Shown here: positions 39,589 through 47,585 of the stretch, piece after piece
Numbering within the stretch: the first letter of the stretch is position 1
How the letters are laid out: the number at the start of each line of letters is the position of its first letter
NCBI RefSeq assembly: GCF_011045195.1
Contig: NZ_CP049199.1
Location: 2,108,001 to 2,172,000, forward strand
Reading direction: 5' to 3'
DNA: 64,000 nucleotides
From: Caulobacter soli
Lineage (GTDB): Bacteria > Pseudomonadota > Alphaproteobacteria > Caulobacterales > Caulobacteraceae
Notes under the pieces: generated by a model
Told to the model about the DNA's origin: nothing
The model's database searches: none
What the model saw: the letters and a program-made list of their open reading frames with translations, nothing else
Position numbers and translations under genes: made by a program

Positions 39589-41871
39589 TCAGAAGGCGTA
39601 TTTGGCGAAGACGCCGACGGTGCGGTGAGCGTCGCGGACCGTGTAGTGGACGAGGCTCAGCGTGCTGTACTGCTGCAGGCCGGCCGAATAGTACTTGTCG
39701 AGCAGGTTGCGGCCGTAGAGGCCCACTTCCAGCGTGCTGTCGACCGGCGACAGGCTGACGCGGCCGTTCAGCAGGCCGAAGGCCGGCAGCTCGGTATTGG
39801 CCGGCTGGCCCAGCTGGGCCCAGCTCTTGCTGCGCCAGGCGTAGTCGAGGTTGCCCCTCAGGCGCATGTTGGCCCCGACCTCGTGGTCGTAGGCCAGGCT
39901 GAACGAGCTCGACCACTTCGGGGCCTGGGTCAGGGCCGTGCCGCCGTAGTTGGTGGTGGCGTTGTACTGGTAGTCGACGAAGTGGGCGTCGGCGTAGGTC
40001 ACGCCGCCGTTCAGGGTGAAGGCCTCATTGATCCGCCAGGCCAGGGTCGTTTCCACGCCCTGGCTCTTCAGCTCGCCGGCGTTGCCGATGGCGATCTGCG
40101 GGATCGGGTTGCCCGGGATGTTGGTCAGGACCGAGGCCTGGAAGTCGGTGAAACGCGAGCTGAAGACGTCGGCGTTCAGGCGCACGCGGTGCTGGAACAG
40201 CTCCGACTTGATCCCGGCTTCGAGGGCCTTGACCGTCTCGTCGGCATAGGGCGCGTACTGATTGCCGACCACGGCCACGCCGCCCGGCTTGTAGCCGGTG
40301 GAATAGGTCACGTAGGCCATGGCGTCGTCGGTCAGCTTGTACTGGCCGGCCACGCGGTACGAGAAGTTATGGTCCTTGACGCGGCCGCTCTGCTTGAACG
40401 GCTTGGCCGAGGTGGGGGTGAAGGTGGCCTTGACGCCGGTGATCGGCAGCGGGTCGATCCAGATGTAGTCCAGCGACTGGCCGTTGTTGTCCTCGGTGTA
40501 GCGGCCGCTGACGGCGAGGCTGGCCCGGGGGGTGATGTTGAACTTCAGCTGGCCGAAGGCGGCGACCGTGGTGTTCTGGGTCTTGAACAGCGAGGCGTTG
40601 GCGTTGCTGACGCCGATCGGGCTGGTCAGGGTGTAGAAATTGGTCAGCTTGACGCCGGTCGGCGAGACCAGCGGCGCGCCCAGGGTGGCCCACTGCAGCT
40701 GGGTCGAGCGAGCGATCAGCCGGTCGTAGAACAGCCCGCCCAGATATTCGACGAAGCCGCCGGTCGGCGAGGCCCAGCGCAGTTCCTGGCTGACCTTCTC
40801 GGTGTGCAGCTCGCCGGTGTTGTAGGGCAGGAAGGCGAACTCGTTGGAGGGGACCAGATTGGCGTTGGCCTCGCCGTGATAGTCGGTCTCGCGATAGGCG
40901 GTGATCGAGGTCAGGGTGTCGCGGCCGAGATGGTACTGGACCCGCAGCGCATGACCCTGGGTCTTGGTGCGCGTTACGCCCATGCCGGAGTCGGCGTCGT
41001 CGTCGTTCTCCAGGCCCGGCGTCACGCCGTGGGCGAGCTGCAGGGCGGTGACGGTGGCGTTGCCGCCCGACACCGAGGTGCGGATGAAGTTGTCCCAGTG
41101 GTGCTCGAAGTCGTTGGTGTAGAGCACTTCAAGGCCTTCGATCGGCTCCAGCAGCAGCTTGGCGCGATAGCCGTATTCCTTGAACGAATTCAGCGGCTGG
41201 CGGAGCGTGGTGTAGTCGCCATAGCCCTCCTGGCCCTGGCTGAAGGCCGAGACGCGCAGGGCCGCCTTGTCGCCCAGCGGGGCGTTGACGACCAGGTTGG
41301 TGTTGCGGTCCTCGCGCTGGCCATAGCTGGCGCTGGCCTTGGCCGACCACTCGCCCAGCACCGGCTTGACGGTGGCGATCGAGATCACGCCCGAGGTGGC
41401 GTTCTTGCCGAACAGCGTGCCTTGCGGGCCCATCAGCACGTCGATCTGCTGGACGTCGGTTAGGCCGGTCAGGCCGTTGTCGCGCTGGGCGTCCATGACG
41501 ACGTCGTCGACCACCAGGCTGACCGACTTCTCGTTGGAATAGTCGAACGAGGTGCTGCCCACGCCGCGGATCTGGAACGCCGCGCCGTTGGTCGCGTCGA
41601 ACTGCACGCCCGGGACGACGTACTGCAGGTCGGTCACCGACTGGAAGTTGGAGGCCTCCAGCGCCTTGCCGCTGACCGAGGTGATCGCGACCGGCACGTC
41701 CTGCAGGTTTTCGCTGCGGCGCTGGGCCGTCACCACGATGGCCTCGAGCTCATCGGTCTGGCGCGGCGCGTCGGCGCTCGCCGGGGCCTGGGCATACGCT
41801 TGTGCGAAGGTCAGGCTGCTCACGCCGGCGGTCAGGAGCAGCCCGAAACGAAGGCGGCGCGTCGAAGTCAT
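39589..41871 (-). CDS. TonB-dependent outer-membrane receptor
   Basis: 760 residues. A signal peptide (about 1-28, ending in AYAQ) is followed by the TonB-box-like region (ELEAIVVTAQRRSENLQDVP) and the plug domain (VAITSVSGKALEASNF, LVVDDVVMDAQRDN, IDVLMGPQGTLFGKNATSGV). The remainder is a 22-strand barrel ending in RTVGVFAKYAF with the terminal Phe needed for outer-membrane insertion. It belongs to the large family of Caulobacter/Sphingomonas receptors for siderophores and small organic molecules. Two perfect palindromes upstream and a TetR-type regulator suggest repression by that regulator. Confidence 0.94.
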   Translation of the reverse strand: MTSTRRLRFGLLLTAGVSSLTFAQAYAQAPASADAPRQTDELEAIVVTAQRRSENLQDVPVAITSVSGKALEASNFQSVTDLQYVVPGVQFDATNGAAFQIRGVGSTSFDYSNEKSVSLVVDDVVMDAQRDNGLTGLTDVQQIDVLMGPQGTLFGKNATSGVISIATVKPVLGEWSAKASASYGQREDRNTNLVVNAPLGDKAALRVSAFSQGQEGYGDYTTLRQPLNSFKEYGYRAKLLLEPIEGLEVLYTNDFEHHWDNFIRTSVSGGNATVTALQLAHGVTPGLENDDDADSGMGVTRTKTQGHALRVQYHLGRDTLTSITAYRETDYHGEANANLVPSNEFAFLPYNTGELHTEKVSQELRWASPTGGFVEYLGGLFYDRLIARSTQLQWATLGAPLVSPTGVKLTNFYTLTSPIGVSNANASLFKTQNTTVAAFGQLKFNITPRASLAVSGRYTEDNNGQSLDYIWIDPLPITGVKATFTPTSAKPFKQSGRVKDHNFSYRVAGQYKLTDDAMAYVTYSTGYKPGGVAVVGNQYAPYADETVKALEAGIKSELFQHRVRLNADVFSSRFTDFQASVLTNIPGNPIPQIAIGNAGELKSQGVETTLAWRINEAFTLNGGVTYADAHFVDYQYNATTNYGGTALTQAPKWSSSFSLAYDHEVGANMRLRGNLDYAWRSKSWAQLGQPANTELPAFGLLNGRVSLSPVDSTLEVGLYGRNLLDKYYSAGLQQYSTLSLVHYTVRDAHRTVGVFAKYAF

Positions 41872-41913
41872 TGGTCAAAATCCCCTAGCCATAAGTTGGC
41901 AAAGGGCGATTAG

Positions 41914-41925
41914 CATCACGTGATG
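41914..41925. promoter_or_regulatory. Palindrome CATCACGTGATG upstream of the TonB receptor
   Basis: A perfect 12-bp palindrome about 45 bp before the receptor start codon. Short palindromes of this kind are typical of TetR-type operators, and a TetR-type gene follows on the same strand side. A candidate operator. Confidence 0.5.
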
Positions 41926-41961
41926 ACGGCTACGTGACGGTTGTGCGAGTAATATTCCCGG

Positions 41962-41977
41962 TATTTCGGCCGAAATA
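41962..41977. promoter_or_regulatory. Palindrome TATTTCGGCCGAAATA upstream of the TonB receptor
   Basis: A perfect 16-bp palindrome about 95 bp before the receptor start codon. It lies 36 bp from the shorter palindrome at 41914. Candidate operator or regulatory site. Confidence 0.5.
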
Positions 41978-42016
41978 ATCCGATCGCGTACGCTTGTGCG
42001 ATTTGATGCGTGACCT

Positions 42017-43213
42017 TCAACGGGAGTGGAGCGCGATGGCCCGCAGCTGGTCCACCAGGGTGAAGTCGATCGCGCCCGGCCCGCCTTCGAGCAGTCCGTC
42101 CAGGATCATCTGGCCGATGCCGGTGATCGACAGCATCTGGGCCGACAGCAGGTCGAAGGGCGAGGGGCCGGTCACCTGGCGGTTCAGGATGAAGAGGTAG
42201 TTCTCGCCCCGGCGACGACGCATGTCGGCGGCGCAGGCCTTGAGGGTGGGGATCCTGGTCGCCGCCAGGGCCACGGCGAAGGTCGCGCGGGCGATCTCGA
42301 CGCTGCTGAGATCCTCGTCGGCCTCGCTGACGCTCTGGGGCGGCCGGTACACGCGTCCGTGCAACCGGGCGATGATGTCCTCCAGGCCCGCCTTCAGCAG
42401 GTCCTCCTGGCGTGGGAAATGATAGGCCAGCGTCGAACTGGCCACCCCGGCGCGCGCGGCGATGGCCCGGTGGGTGACCATGTCGGTCCCCTCGGTGATG
42501 ATCAGCTTGGCGATGTCGCCGGCCACGTTGGCTTGCCATTCGCTGAGCTGCGGCGGCTGGTAGCCGTCCGGGCCGTCCATCAATTCGCCCAGCGTGGCGT
42601 GAAACACGGCGAACTCGCGCAGGTCCGACGCGCCCGCGGCGGGAACCACGCCGCCGCACAGGCGGCGCAGGTTCAGGCGACGCAGCCAGCGATAGGCGGC
42701 GAGGTCCCCGATCGCCAGGCCGTGGGCCGCTTCATCCGTGCTGAAGGCGTGCAGGGCGCCGCCGAGATCCACGGGGTCCGACGATCCGGCCAGGGCCCGC
42801 CAGAACGAAAGCCGCCGGTCCCGCCAGGCGGCGAGGGGAGCGGCGATCTCGGGGCGCGACGGCGCGCCCAGCAACAGCTCGCAATAGAATTGGGTGCGCG
42901 CGGCGTGTGGGCCGGCCATGTCCTCGAGGATCGCGTCCGCCAGATCGGCCAGCAACGTCCCGTCCAGCGGCGCCATCGCCCGGGCTCGCGCCAGCCAAGC
43001 GTCCAGGAACCGGCCGTCCTGGTCGCGCGCGGCGTCGATCAGAGCGGCGACCAGATCGTCCTTGAGGCCGAACCGGTGCGAAAGGGCCGAGACGGTCGTT
43101 CCCATTTGTTCGGCCAGGGGGCGCAGGCTCAGGCCCCGGAGGCCGCTCGCCGCGACCAGCGTCATGGCCGCCTGCAGAACGGGCTGGATGTCTGCGTCGG
43201 GGCGGGGGGTCAT
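42017..43213 (-). CDS. Regulator with two tandem TetR-type units
   Basis: 398 residues from ATG 43213 (GGA seven bases upstream). Two TetR-like helix-turn-helix domains are present: residues about 5-55 (AAMTLVAASGLRGLSLRPLA then EQMGTTVSALSHRFGLKDD) and about 225-275 (LIITEGTDMVTHRAIAARAG then VASSTLAYHFPRQEDLLKAG). Each is followed by a helical ligand-binding-like region, so the protein is twice the usual TetR length and probably a fused dimer. It lies directly upstream of the TonB receptor gene, which has two palindromes in its promoter. It likely represses the receptor and perhaps its own gene and the divergent hydrolase operon. Confidence 0.85.
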   Translation of the reverse strand: MTPRPDADIQPVLQAAMTLVAASGLRGLSLRPLAEQMGTTVSALSHRFGLKDDLVAALIDAARDQDGRFLDAWLARARAMAPLDGTLLADLADAILEDMAGPHAARTQFYCELLLGAPSRPEIAAPLAAWRDRRLSFWRALAGSSDPVDLGGALHAFSTDEAAHGLAIGDLAAYRWLRRLNLRRLCGGVVPAAGASDLREFAVFHATLGELMDGPDGYQPPQLSEWQANVAGDIAKLIITEGTDMVTHRAIAARAGVASSTLAYHFPRQEDLLKAGLEDIIARLHGRVYRPPQSVSEADEDLSSVEIARATFAVALAATRIPTLKACAADMRRRRGENYLFILNRQVTGPSPFDLLSAQMLSITGIGQMILDGLLEGGPGAIDFTLVDQLRAIALHSR

Positions 43214-43321
43214 CGCGGGTCCATCATGGTCGAACCGGAAAGCCTTTACGATCAGGTCGGCGGGCTTCGCAACCCCGGCGCCCGGACGGCCGCCGTGTTT
43301 TCCGAAGTGTCCAATGAATCG

Positions 43322-43342
43322 TACATCCGTGTGCAGTATGTA
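43322..43342. promoter_or_regulatory. Inverted repeat TACAT-N11-ATGTA between the TetR-type and hydrolase genes
   Basis: Arms TACAT (43322-43326) and ATGTA (43338-43342) lie in the 231-bp divergent gap. The following bases (about 43353-43375) are AT-rich. A candidate operator shared by the two divergent units. Confidence 0.35.
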
Positions 43343-43444
43343 TGAACGCGCCATAATAAGGCGATATTAAATCGCACATCTGTCACGTATCGGTCGCGGT
43401 GCCCTGCTATCGCCGCTCGCATCGAACGACGTCGGAGGTGACAA

Positions 43445-44326
43445 ATGCGATCGACCAATCCCGGCCGGCCACTGTCCAGGCGTCGCCGCCAGGCCGTCGG
43501 GTTGGCGCTGTCGGCGCCGTTCTGGTTCACACCGCTCGGCGCCGTCTGGGCGCAGGAGGGACAGGCTGGCGCGGAACGCCCGCTGACCGTGAGCGAGCCC
43601 TGTCCGGCGACGCCCGAGGTGCTGGTCAAGTACAGGGCCGTGCGCGGAGAGCCGCCGACGCCCACCGCGCAGGACCGCGAGACCTACAATCGCTACCTCC
43701 AGATTCTGCAGGCCAATGACTGGGCCTATCTGTGTCGCTATCGGGACGAGAATCCCGCCCTGGCCGGCGCGCGTCCGCGCGTGGTGTTGATCGGCGACTC
43801 GATCACCGAAAATTGGAAACAGCGTGATCCCAGCCTGTTCGTCGATGGCGTCGTCGACCGGGGAATCAGTGGCCAGACCAGCCCGCAAATGGTGTTGCGG
43901 TTCTATCAGGACGTGATCGCCCTGCGTCCGCGCGTCGTCCACATCATGGCCGGCACGAATGACATCGCCGGCAACACCGGCCCCACCCGCGACGAGCAGT
44001 TTCAGAACAACATAAAGGCGATGGTCGACCTCGCCCAGGCGCACGGGATCAAGGTCATCTTGGCCAGTATCCCGCCCGCCAAGGCGTTCTACTCACGACC
44101 CGGAGTGCGTCCCGCCGAGCGGATCCGCGCCTGGAACGTCTGGCTCCGGGCCTATGCCGTCGAGCGGGGCCTGACCTTCGTCGACTACTATCCCGTGCTC
44201 GCTGATCCGGAGGGCGGATTGAAGCCGGAGCTCGGCGGGGACGGGGTGCATCCGTCTCGCGCGGGCTATGAACGGATGGACCCGCTGTTCACGGCGGCGC
44301 TGGTCCAGGCCGAGCCTCGGCGATGA
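43445..44326 (+). CDS. Secreted SGNH/GDSL-family hydrolase
   Basis: 293 residues; GGAGG lies seven bases before ATG 43445. The N-terminus has a basic region (SRRRRQAVG) and a hydrophobic stretch to about 36 (GAVWAQ), a signal sequence with a possible Tat character. Block I is VVLIGDSITENW with nucleophile S119; block II RGISGQTSPQM supplies the Gly; block III is MAGTNDIAGN; block V is DGVHPSRAGYE with the catalytic Asp and His. These are all the motifs of SGNH lipase/esterases. Its stop overlaps the next start (ATGA), so it forms an operon with the alpha/beta hydrolase. Deacetylation of a carbohydrate is a reasonable guess. Confidence 0.92.
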   Translation: MRSTNPGRPLSRRRRQAVGLALSAPFWFTPLGAVWAQEGQAGAERPLTVSEPCPATPEVLVKYRAVRGEPPTPTAQDRETYNRYLQILQANDWAYLCRYRDENPALAGARPRVVLIGDSITENWKQRDPSLFVDGVVDRGISGQTSPQMVLRFYQDVIALRPRVVHIMAGTNDIAGNTGPTRDEQFQNNIKAMVDLAQAHGIKVILASIPPAKAFYSRPGVRPAERIRAWNVWLRAYAVERGLTFVDYYPVLADPEGGLKPELGGDGVHPSRAGYERMDPLFTAALVQAEPRR

Positions 44327-45306
44327 GCGGCCAGGAGGTCGGCTTGAACCGGCGGGCGTTCGGCGCAGGCGCGGCGCTGTCGCTGCTGGCGGCGGGAGGC
44401 GCGCGGGCGGGCGCCGCGAGCGATCCGCGCGGTCCGGCGGACTGGTCCGGCGTCTGGCCGCCGAAGGACGTCATCCCGCTTTGGCCGGGCGATCCGCCGG
44501 GATGGCGCGGCGGCGTGACGCCCGTGCTGCCGCCGGACTGGCCGCCGAATTTCCTGCGGGGCACGGCGAAGCCCACCCTGAACGTGTTTCGGCCTGATCG
44601 CCCGAACGGCCAGGCCCTGCTGGTCTGTCCGGGCGGGGCCTACATGGCCGTTTCGGCGGCCAACGAAGGCGTCGATGTCGCGCGGGTCTTCAACGCCATG
44701 GACGTGACCGTCTTCGTGCTCAGCTATCGGCTGCCTGGGGAAGGATGGGACAATCGCGCCGACGTGCCGCTGCAGGACGCGCAGCGCGCGATGCGGCTTA
44801 TCCGGACGCGCGCGGCGGCCTACGGGATCCGGCCCGAGGGCGTCGGCGTCCTCGGCTTCTCGGCCGGCGGGCACCTGGCGGCGACGCTGGCGACGGACCA
44901 TGCCGAGCCGGTCTATGCGCCGATCGACGCGGCCGATCGGCGGAGCGCTCGCCCGGCGTTCGCCGGGCTGATCTACCCGGTGATCGCGATGAGCGGTCCT
45001 AACGTTCATGCGCGCTCCCGCGATCAATTGCTGGGCGGCCAGCCATCGGTGGCGGCGATGGCCCGGCGTTCGCCGGCGTCGCGCGTCTCCGACACGACCC
45101 CGCCATGCTTCGTCGCCCACGCCGTCGACGACACGACCGTCTCCGTCGAAAACAGCCTCGAAATGCTGGTCGCTCTGCGCGCCGCCAAAACACGCTGCGA
45201 AGGCCATGTCTTCGAGGTGGGGCAGCACGCGTTCGGGGTCGGTCGCCCCGGCGAACCGACGGAGCTCTGGCCGCAATTGTTCGCCCGCTGGATCAGCCGG
45301 GCATGA
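44323..45306 (+). CDS. Secreted alpha/beta hydrolase (acetyl-xylan-esterase-like)
   Basis: 327 residues. A Tat-like signal is seen at 8-30 (LNRRAFGAGAALSLLAAGGARAG). The core shows the oxyanion segment LLVCPGGAYMAVSAANEG, the nucleophile elbow GVLGFSAGGHLAATLA with S180, the acid in VAHAVDDTTVSVENS and the His in VGQHAFGVG. This is the pattern of BD-FAE/acetyl-xylan-esterase-type enzymes. The gene overlaps the SGNH hydrolase by 4 bp, so the two esterase-type enzymes are made together, probably for removing ester groups from a polymer or small substrate in the periplasm. Confidence 0.9.
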   Translation: MSGQEVGLNRRAFGAGAALSLLAAGGARAGAASDPRGPADWSGVWPPKDVIPLWPGDPPGWRGGVTPVLPPDWPPNFLRGTAKPTLNVFRPDRPNGQALLVCPGGAYMAVSAANEGVDVARVFNAMDVTVFVLSYRLPGEGWDNRADVPLQDAQRAMRLIRTRAAAYGIRPEGVGVLGFSAGGHLAATLATDHAEPVYAPIDAADRRSARPAFAGLIYPVIAMSGPNVHARSRDQLLGGQPSVAAMARRSPASRVSDTTPPCFVAHAVDDTTVSVENSLEMLVALRAAKTRCEGHVFEVGQHAFGVGRPGEPTELWPQLFARWISRA

Positions 45307-45358
45307 GCCGCCGCCGCAGGGCCACGCGAGGCTCCAGGGTGAGAGACCGTCTCGGCCT

Positions 45359-45898
45359 TCAAGCCTTCGGGTGGAGAACAAGGCCGGGGAGGTCGTTGCC
45401 AAACACGTGCCTTACGGCGATCTGTTCGACTTCAGCGACTTCTGGACGGCATCGCAACGCGCGCGCCCATTTGGCGGCTTCGGCCCAGTCGCGGTGGTGG
45501 GTCGACAGGCGGTAATCGAAGCCGCCGGTCACACGCTGGGCGCTTGTCACGGCGTGATCGGCGACCAGATCGCCCTCGAATTGGTCGATGTGTTCTGGCC
45601 TCATCGACGCCATCCGCACCCACGTGGTGCTGCGGTGCTTGGCGCCGCGCGCCAGTGGGTCGTGGAGGGTCACGGTCCTGGCCACGCCCAGGCTGCGCAG
45701 GATGGAAAGGCGGTGTCCCAGAACCCGTGCCGTCAGGCCGAGGTCTTCGAGCATCCCGCTGATCTGCCCCTGGGACGCCATGGCCGCCTGATAGAGCTCG
45801 CGCATCCGGGGTTGATCGCTCTTGTCGACCGGTCCGACGGCCGGCTTGGCCCGGAGACCTCCGCGAGTCTTCGATGAAGCGGCTTTTGCTCTGGTCAT
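45359..45898 (-). CDS. Divergent Lrp/AsnC-type regulator
   Basis: 179 residues. The C-terminal half is like the Lrp ligand-binding (RAM) domain: AQRVTGGFDYRLSTHHRDWA, then WARALRCRPEVAEVEQIAVR, matching the usual V-GxxDY-L and PGV-x-V pattern. The N-terminal part (about 30-85, MRELYQAAMASQGQISGMLE then LTARVLGHRLSILRSLGVAR) would be the winged helix but diverges strongly from the classical Lrp motif. It lies beside the PLP enzyme gene and may control it, or the wider peptide-use cluster. A second, typical Lrp protein is encoded at 50546. Confidence 0.7.
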   Translation of the reverse strand: MTRAKAASSKTRGGLRAKPAVGPVDKSDQPRMRELYQAAMASQGQISGMLEDLGLTARVLGHRLSILRSLGVARTVTLHDPLARGAKHRSTTWVRMASMRPEHIDQFEGDLVADHAVTSAQRVTGGFDYRLSTHHRDWAEAAKWARALRCRPEVAEVEQIAVRHVFGNDLPGLVLHPKA

Positions 45899-46073
45899 GA
45901 CCGGGTCCTGCGCGCTGGCGCGACGCTCTTTGCCAATCGGCGTCGACCTGCAGAAACTAACCCGTATCAGGTGGTGGATTTATTCATATGAAGCGCATCC
46001 GAAGGGATTTGCGCATACTCCAGTCCGATTCCTGGGGCCCGATTGGATAGGCGCTCAAAGTGCGGCGGGATGA

Positions 46074-47363
46074 TCAGGCCGGCCGTCGCTGGGCCATTTC
46101 GCTCAAGGCGTCGTGCAGGTGGGCCAGGGCCCGGTCGAGCGCGGCCGGCTCGGACCCGAAGCCGAGGCGAATGTGCCCGGCGAGGCCGAAATACTCACCC
46201 GGAGCCACCAGCAGGTCGTGTCGGATCCAAAGAGCCTTGGCCAGGGCAAGCGTGTCGTCGACCCCGACCACCTTGGGGAACGCCATGCTGCCGAAGGCGG
46301 GCATCGGACCTTCCAGCAGGCCGTCGGCGATCATGGCGCGTAGACGCCGCTCGGCGACCGGTCGGGTTTCGGTCAGGAGCCGTTTCCAATGCAGGTCGAA
46401 CACATCGGATTCTTCCAGCACCTGGGCGGCCACCGCGTGGGCCAGCTTGGACACGCCGATGTCACCCTCGGGCGAACGGGCTTGGATCCGTGCGATGTCG
46501 CCTGTCGAGGCGCAGATCCAGCCGAACTTCAGGCTGAAGAGGCCGAACACCTTGGTCAGGCTGGAGACCGTGATGATGTTGTCGGCCAGGCCGGCGGCTG
46601 ATCGCGACAATTTCGGCCGGGCGAAATCGGCGTAGACCTCGTCGATGATGACGCGCGCTCCGACCTGGTCGGCCAGGGCCGCGATCTTCAGGAGATCGGC
46701 GTCGGAAGTCAGGGCTCCGGACGGGTTGTGCAGGTTGGTCAGCACGATCGCGCGCGTTCGGGGGCCGATCTTGCGCGCCAGGTCGTTCAGGTCGACGGCG
46801 AAGTCCGGCGCCCGCCGGGCGAAGGTTTCGACGCGGGCCCGGCTATCGCGCGCCACGCGGGCCAGCAGGTCGAAGCCCGGACTTTCGATCAGCACGTGAT
46901 CGTCGTCCTCGACCAGGGCCTTCAGCGCCAGTCCAAGCGCGCTGGTCGCGCCGGTGGTGGTCAGGATCTGGTCGACGCCAACGCCATAGCGGCGAGACAG
47001 CGCCTCGATGGCGAACCGGTTGCCGCCGGCGAACACGCTGACATAGCGCGGCGAGACGTTCAGCGAGAAGGCGTACCGGATCACCTCCATCAGGGCCGGC
47101 AGCGGCTCGTCGATCGTGCTCTCGAACAGGGCGATGGTCGTGGGATGCTCGGCCCGCAGGCGCATGCTCTCGCGCACCCAATCGGAATAGGTCGAGGCCG
47201 AGAACAGGCGCTCGGCCTGGCCTGGCCGGCCTTCGGGCGCGGGTGGTGGGGCGAAATCCAAGTCTGTGTCCGAGGCCTTGAGCGCGCCGCGCGATGAGCA
47301 GCGATACAAGCCTAAGGCGATGGGCCGGAGTTTCTTTGCGATCTGCCCGTTCGCGACCCTCAA
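46074..47363 (-). CDS. Class I/II PLP-dependent aminotransferase
   Basis: Up to 429 residues; the start is uncertain because no ATG exists before the conserved region, and TTG 47363 (with AAGG nine bases upstream) is the farthest choice. Fold-type I motifs are clear: TTTGATSALGLALKALV (cofactor phosphate region), NLHNPSGALTS with the conserved Asn, VIIDEVYADF with the Asp and Tyr, and SSLTKVFGLFSLKFGW with the Schiff-base Lys. The C-terminal Arg for the substrate carboxylate is likely in GHIRLGFGSE. The enzyme is cytoplasmic with no regulator domain attached. It sits at the left border of the amino-acid cluster; the substrate is unknown. Confidence 0.88.
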   Translation of the reverse strand: MRVANGQIAKKLRPIALGLYRCSSRGALKASDTDLDFAPPPAPEGRPGQAERLFSASTYSDWVRESMRLRAEHPTTIALFESTIDEPLPALMEVIRYAFSLNVSPRYVSVFAGGNRFAIEALSRRYGVGVDQILTTTGATSALGLALKALVEDDDHVLIESPGFDLLARVARDSRARVETFARRAPDFAVDLNDLARKIGPRTRAIVLTNLHNPSGALTSDADLLKIAALADQVGARVIIDEVYADFARPKLSRSAAGLADNIITVSSLTKVFGLFSLKFGWICASTGDIARIQARSPEGDIGVSKLAHAVAAQVLEESDVFDLHWKRLLTETRPVAERRLRAMIADGLLEGPMPAFGSMAFPKVVGVDDTLALAKALWIRHDLLVAPGEYFGLAGHIRLGFGSEPAALDRALAHLHDALSEMAQRRPA

Positions 47364-47437
47364 ATTCGTTGGCCTTATGCGTGACGCGACCGCAGCCCGA
47401 ATAAGTTATGTGTGCGCTCTCGGCGCGCGCGGAGCTC

Positions 47438-47450
47438 GCATAGACGATGC
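47438..47450. promoter_or_regulatory. GCAT-N5-ATGC dyad (site 1)
   Basis: GCAT-AGACG-ATGC, centred about 142 bp before the start of the S10 peptidase gene, and also in the promoter region of the divergent aminotransferase gene. It is one of a series of the same dyad in this cluster. The spacer AGACG recurs at 60576. Confidence 0.6.
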
Positions 47451-47585
47451 CTTCCGCGACGGCTTGGCGACTAGACTGCGCGCCGGATCGGCTCGCCGCA
47501 GCGCCGATTGCAAAGATATTGTGGCTGGCGGCGACTAGACTTTCTGTACCCGGCGCGACCGGGCAAGGGGAGACCACGTTCGATC

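Noticed and set aside
47371..47381. TTATGC-containing half-sites such as GGCCTTATGCG as further regulator sites
   Set aside because: Only one arm matches the dyad; without the partner arm they cannot be separated from chance.
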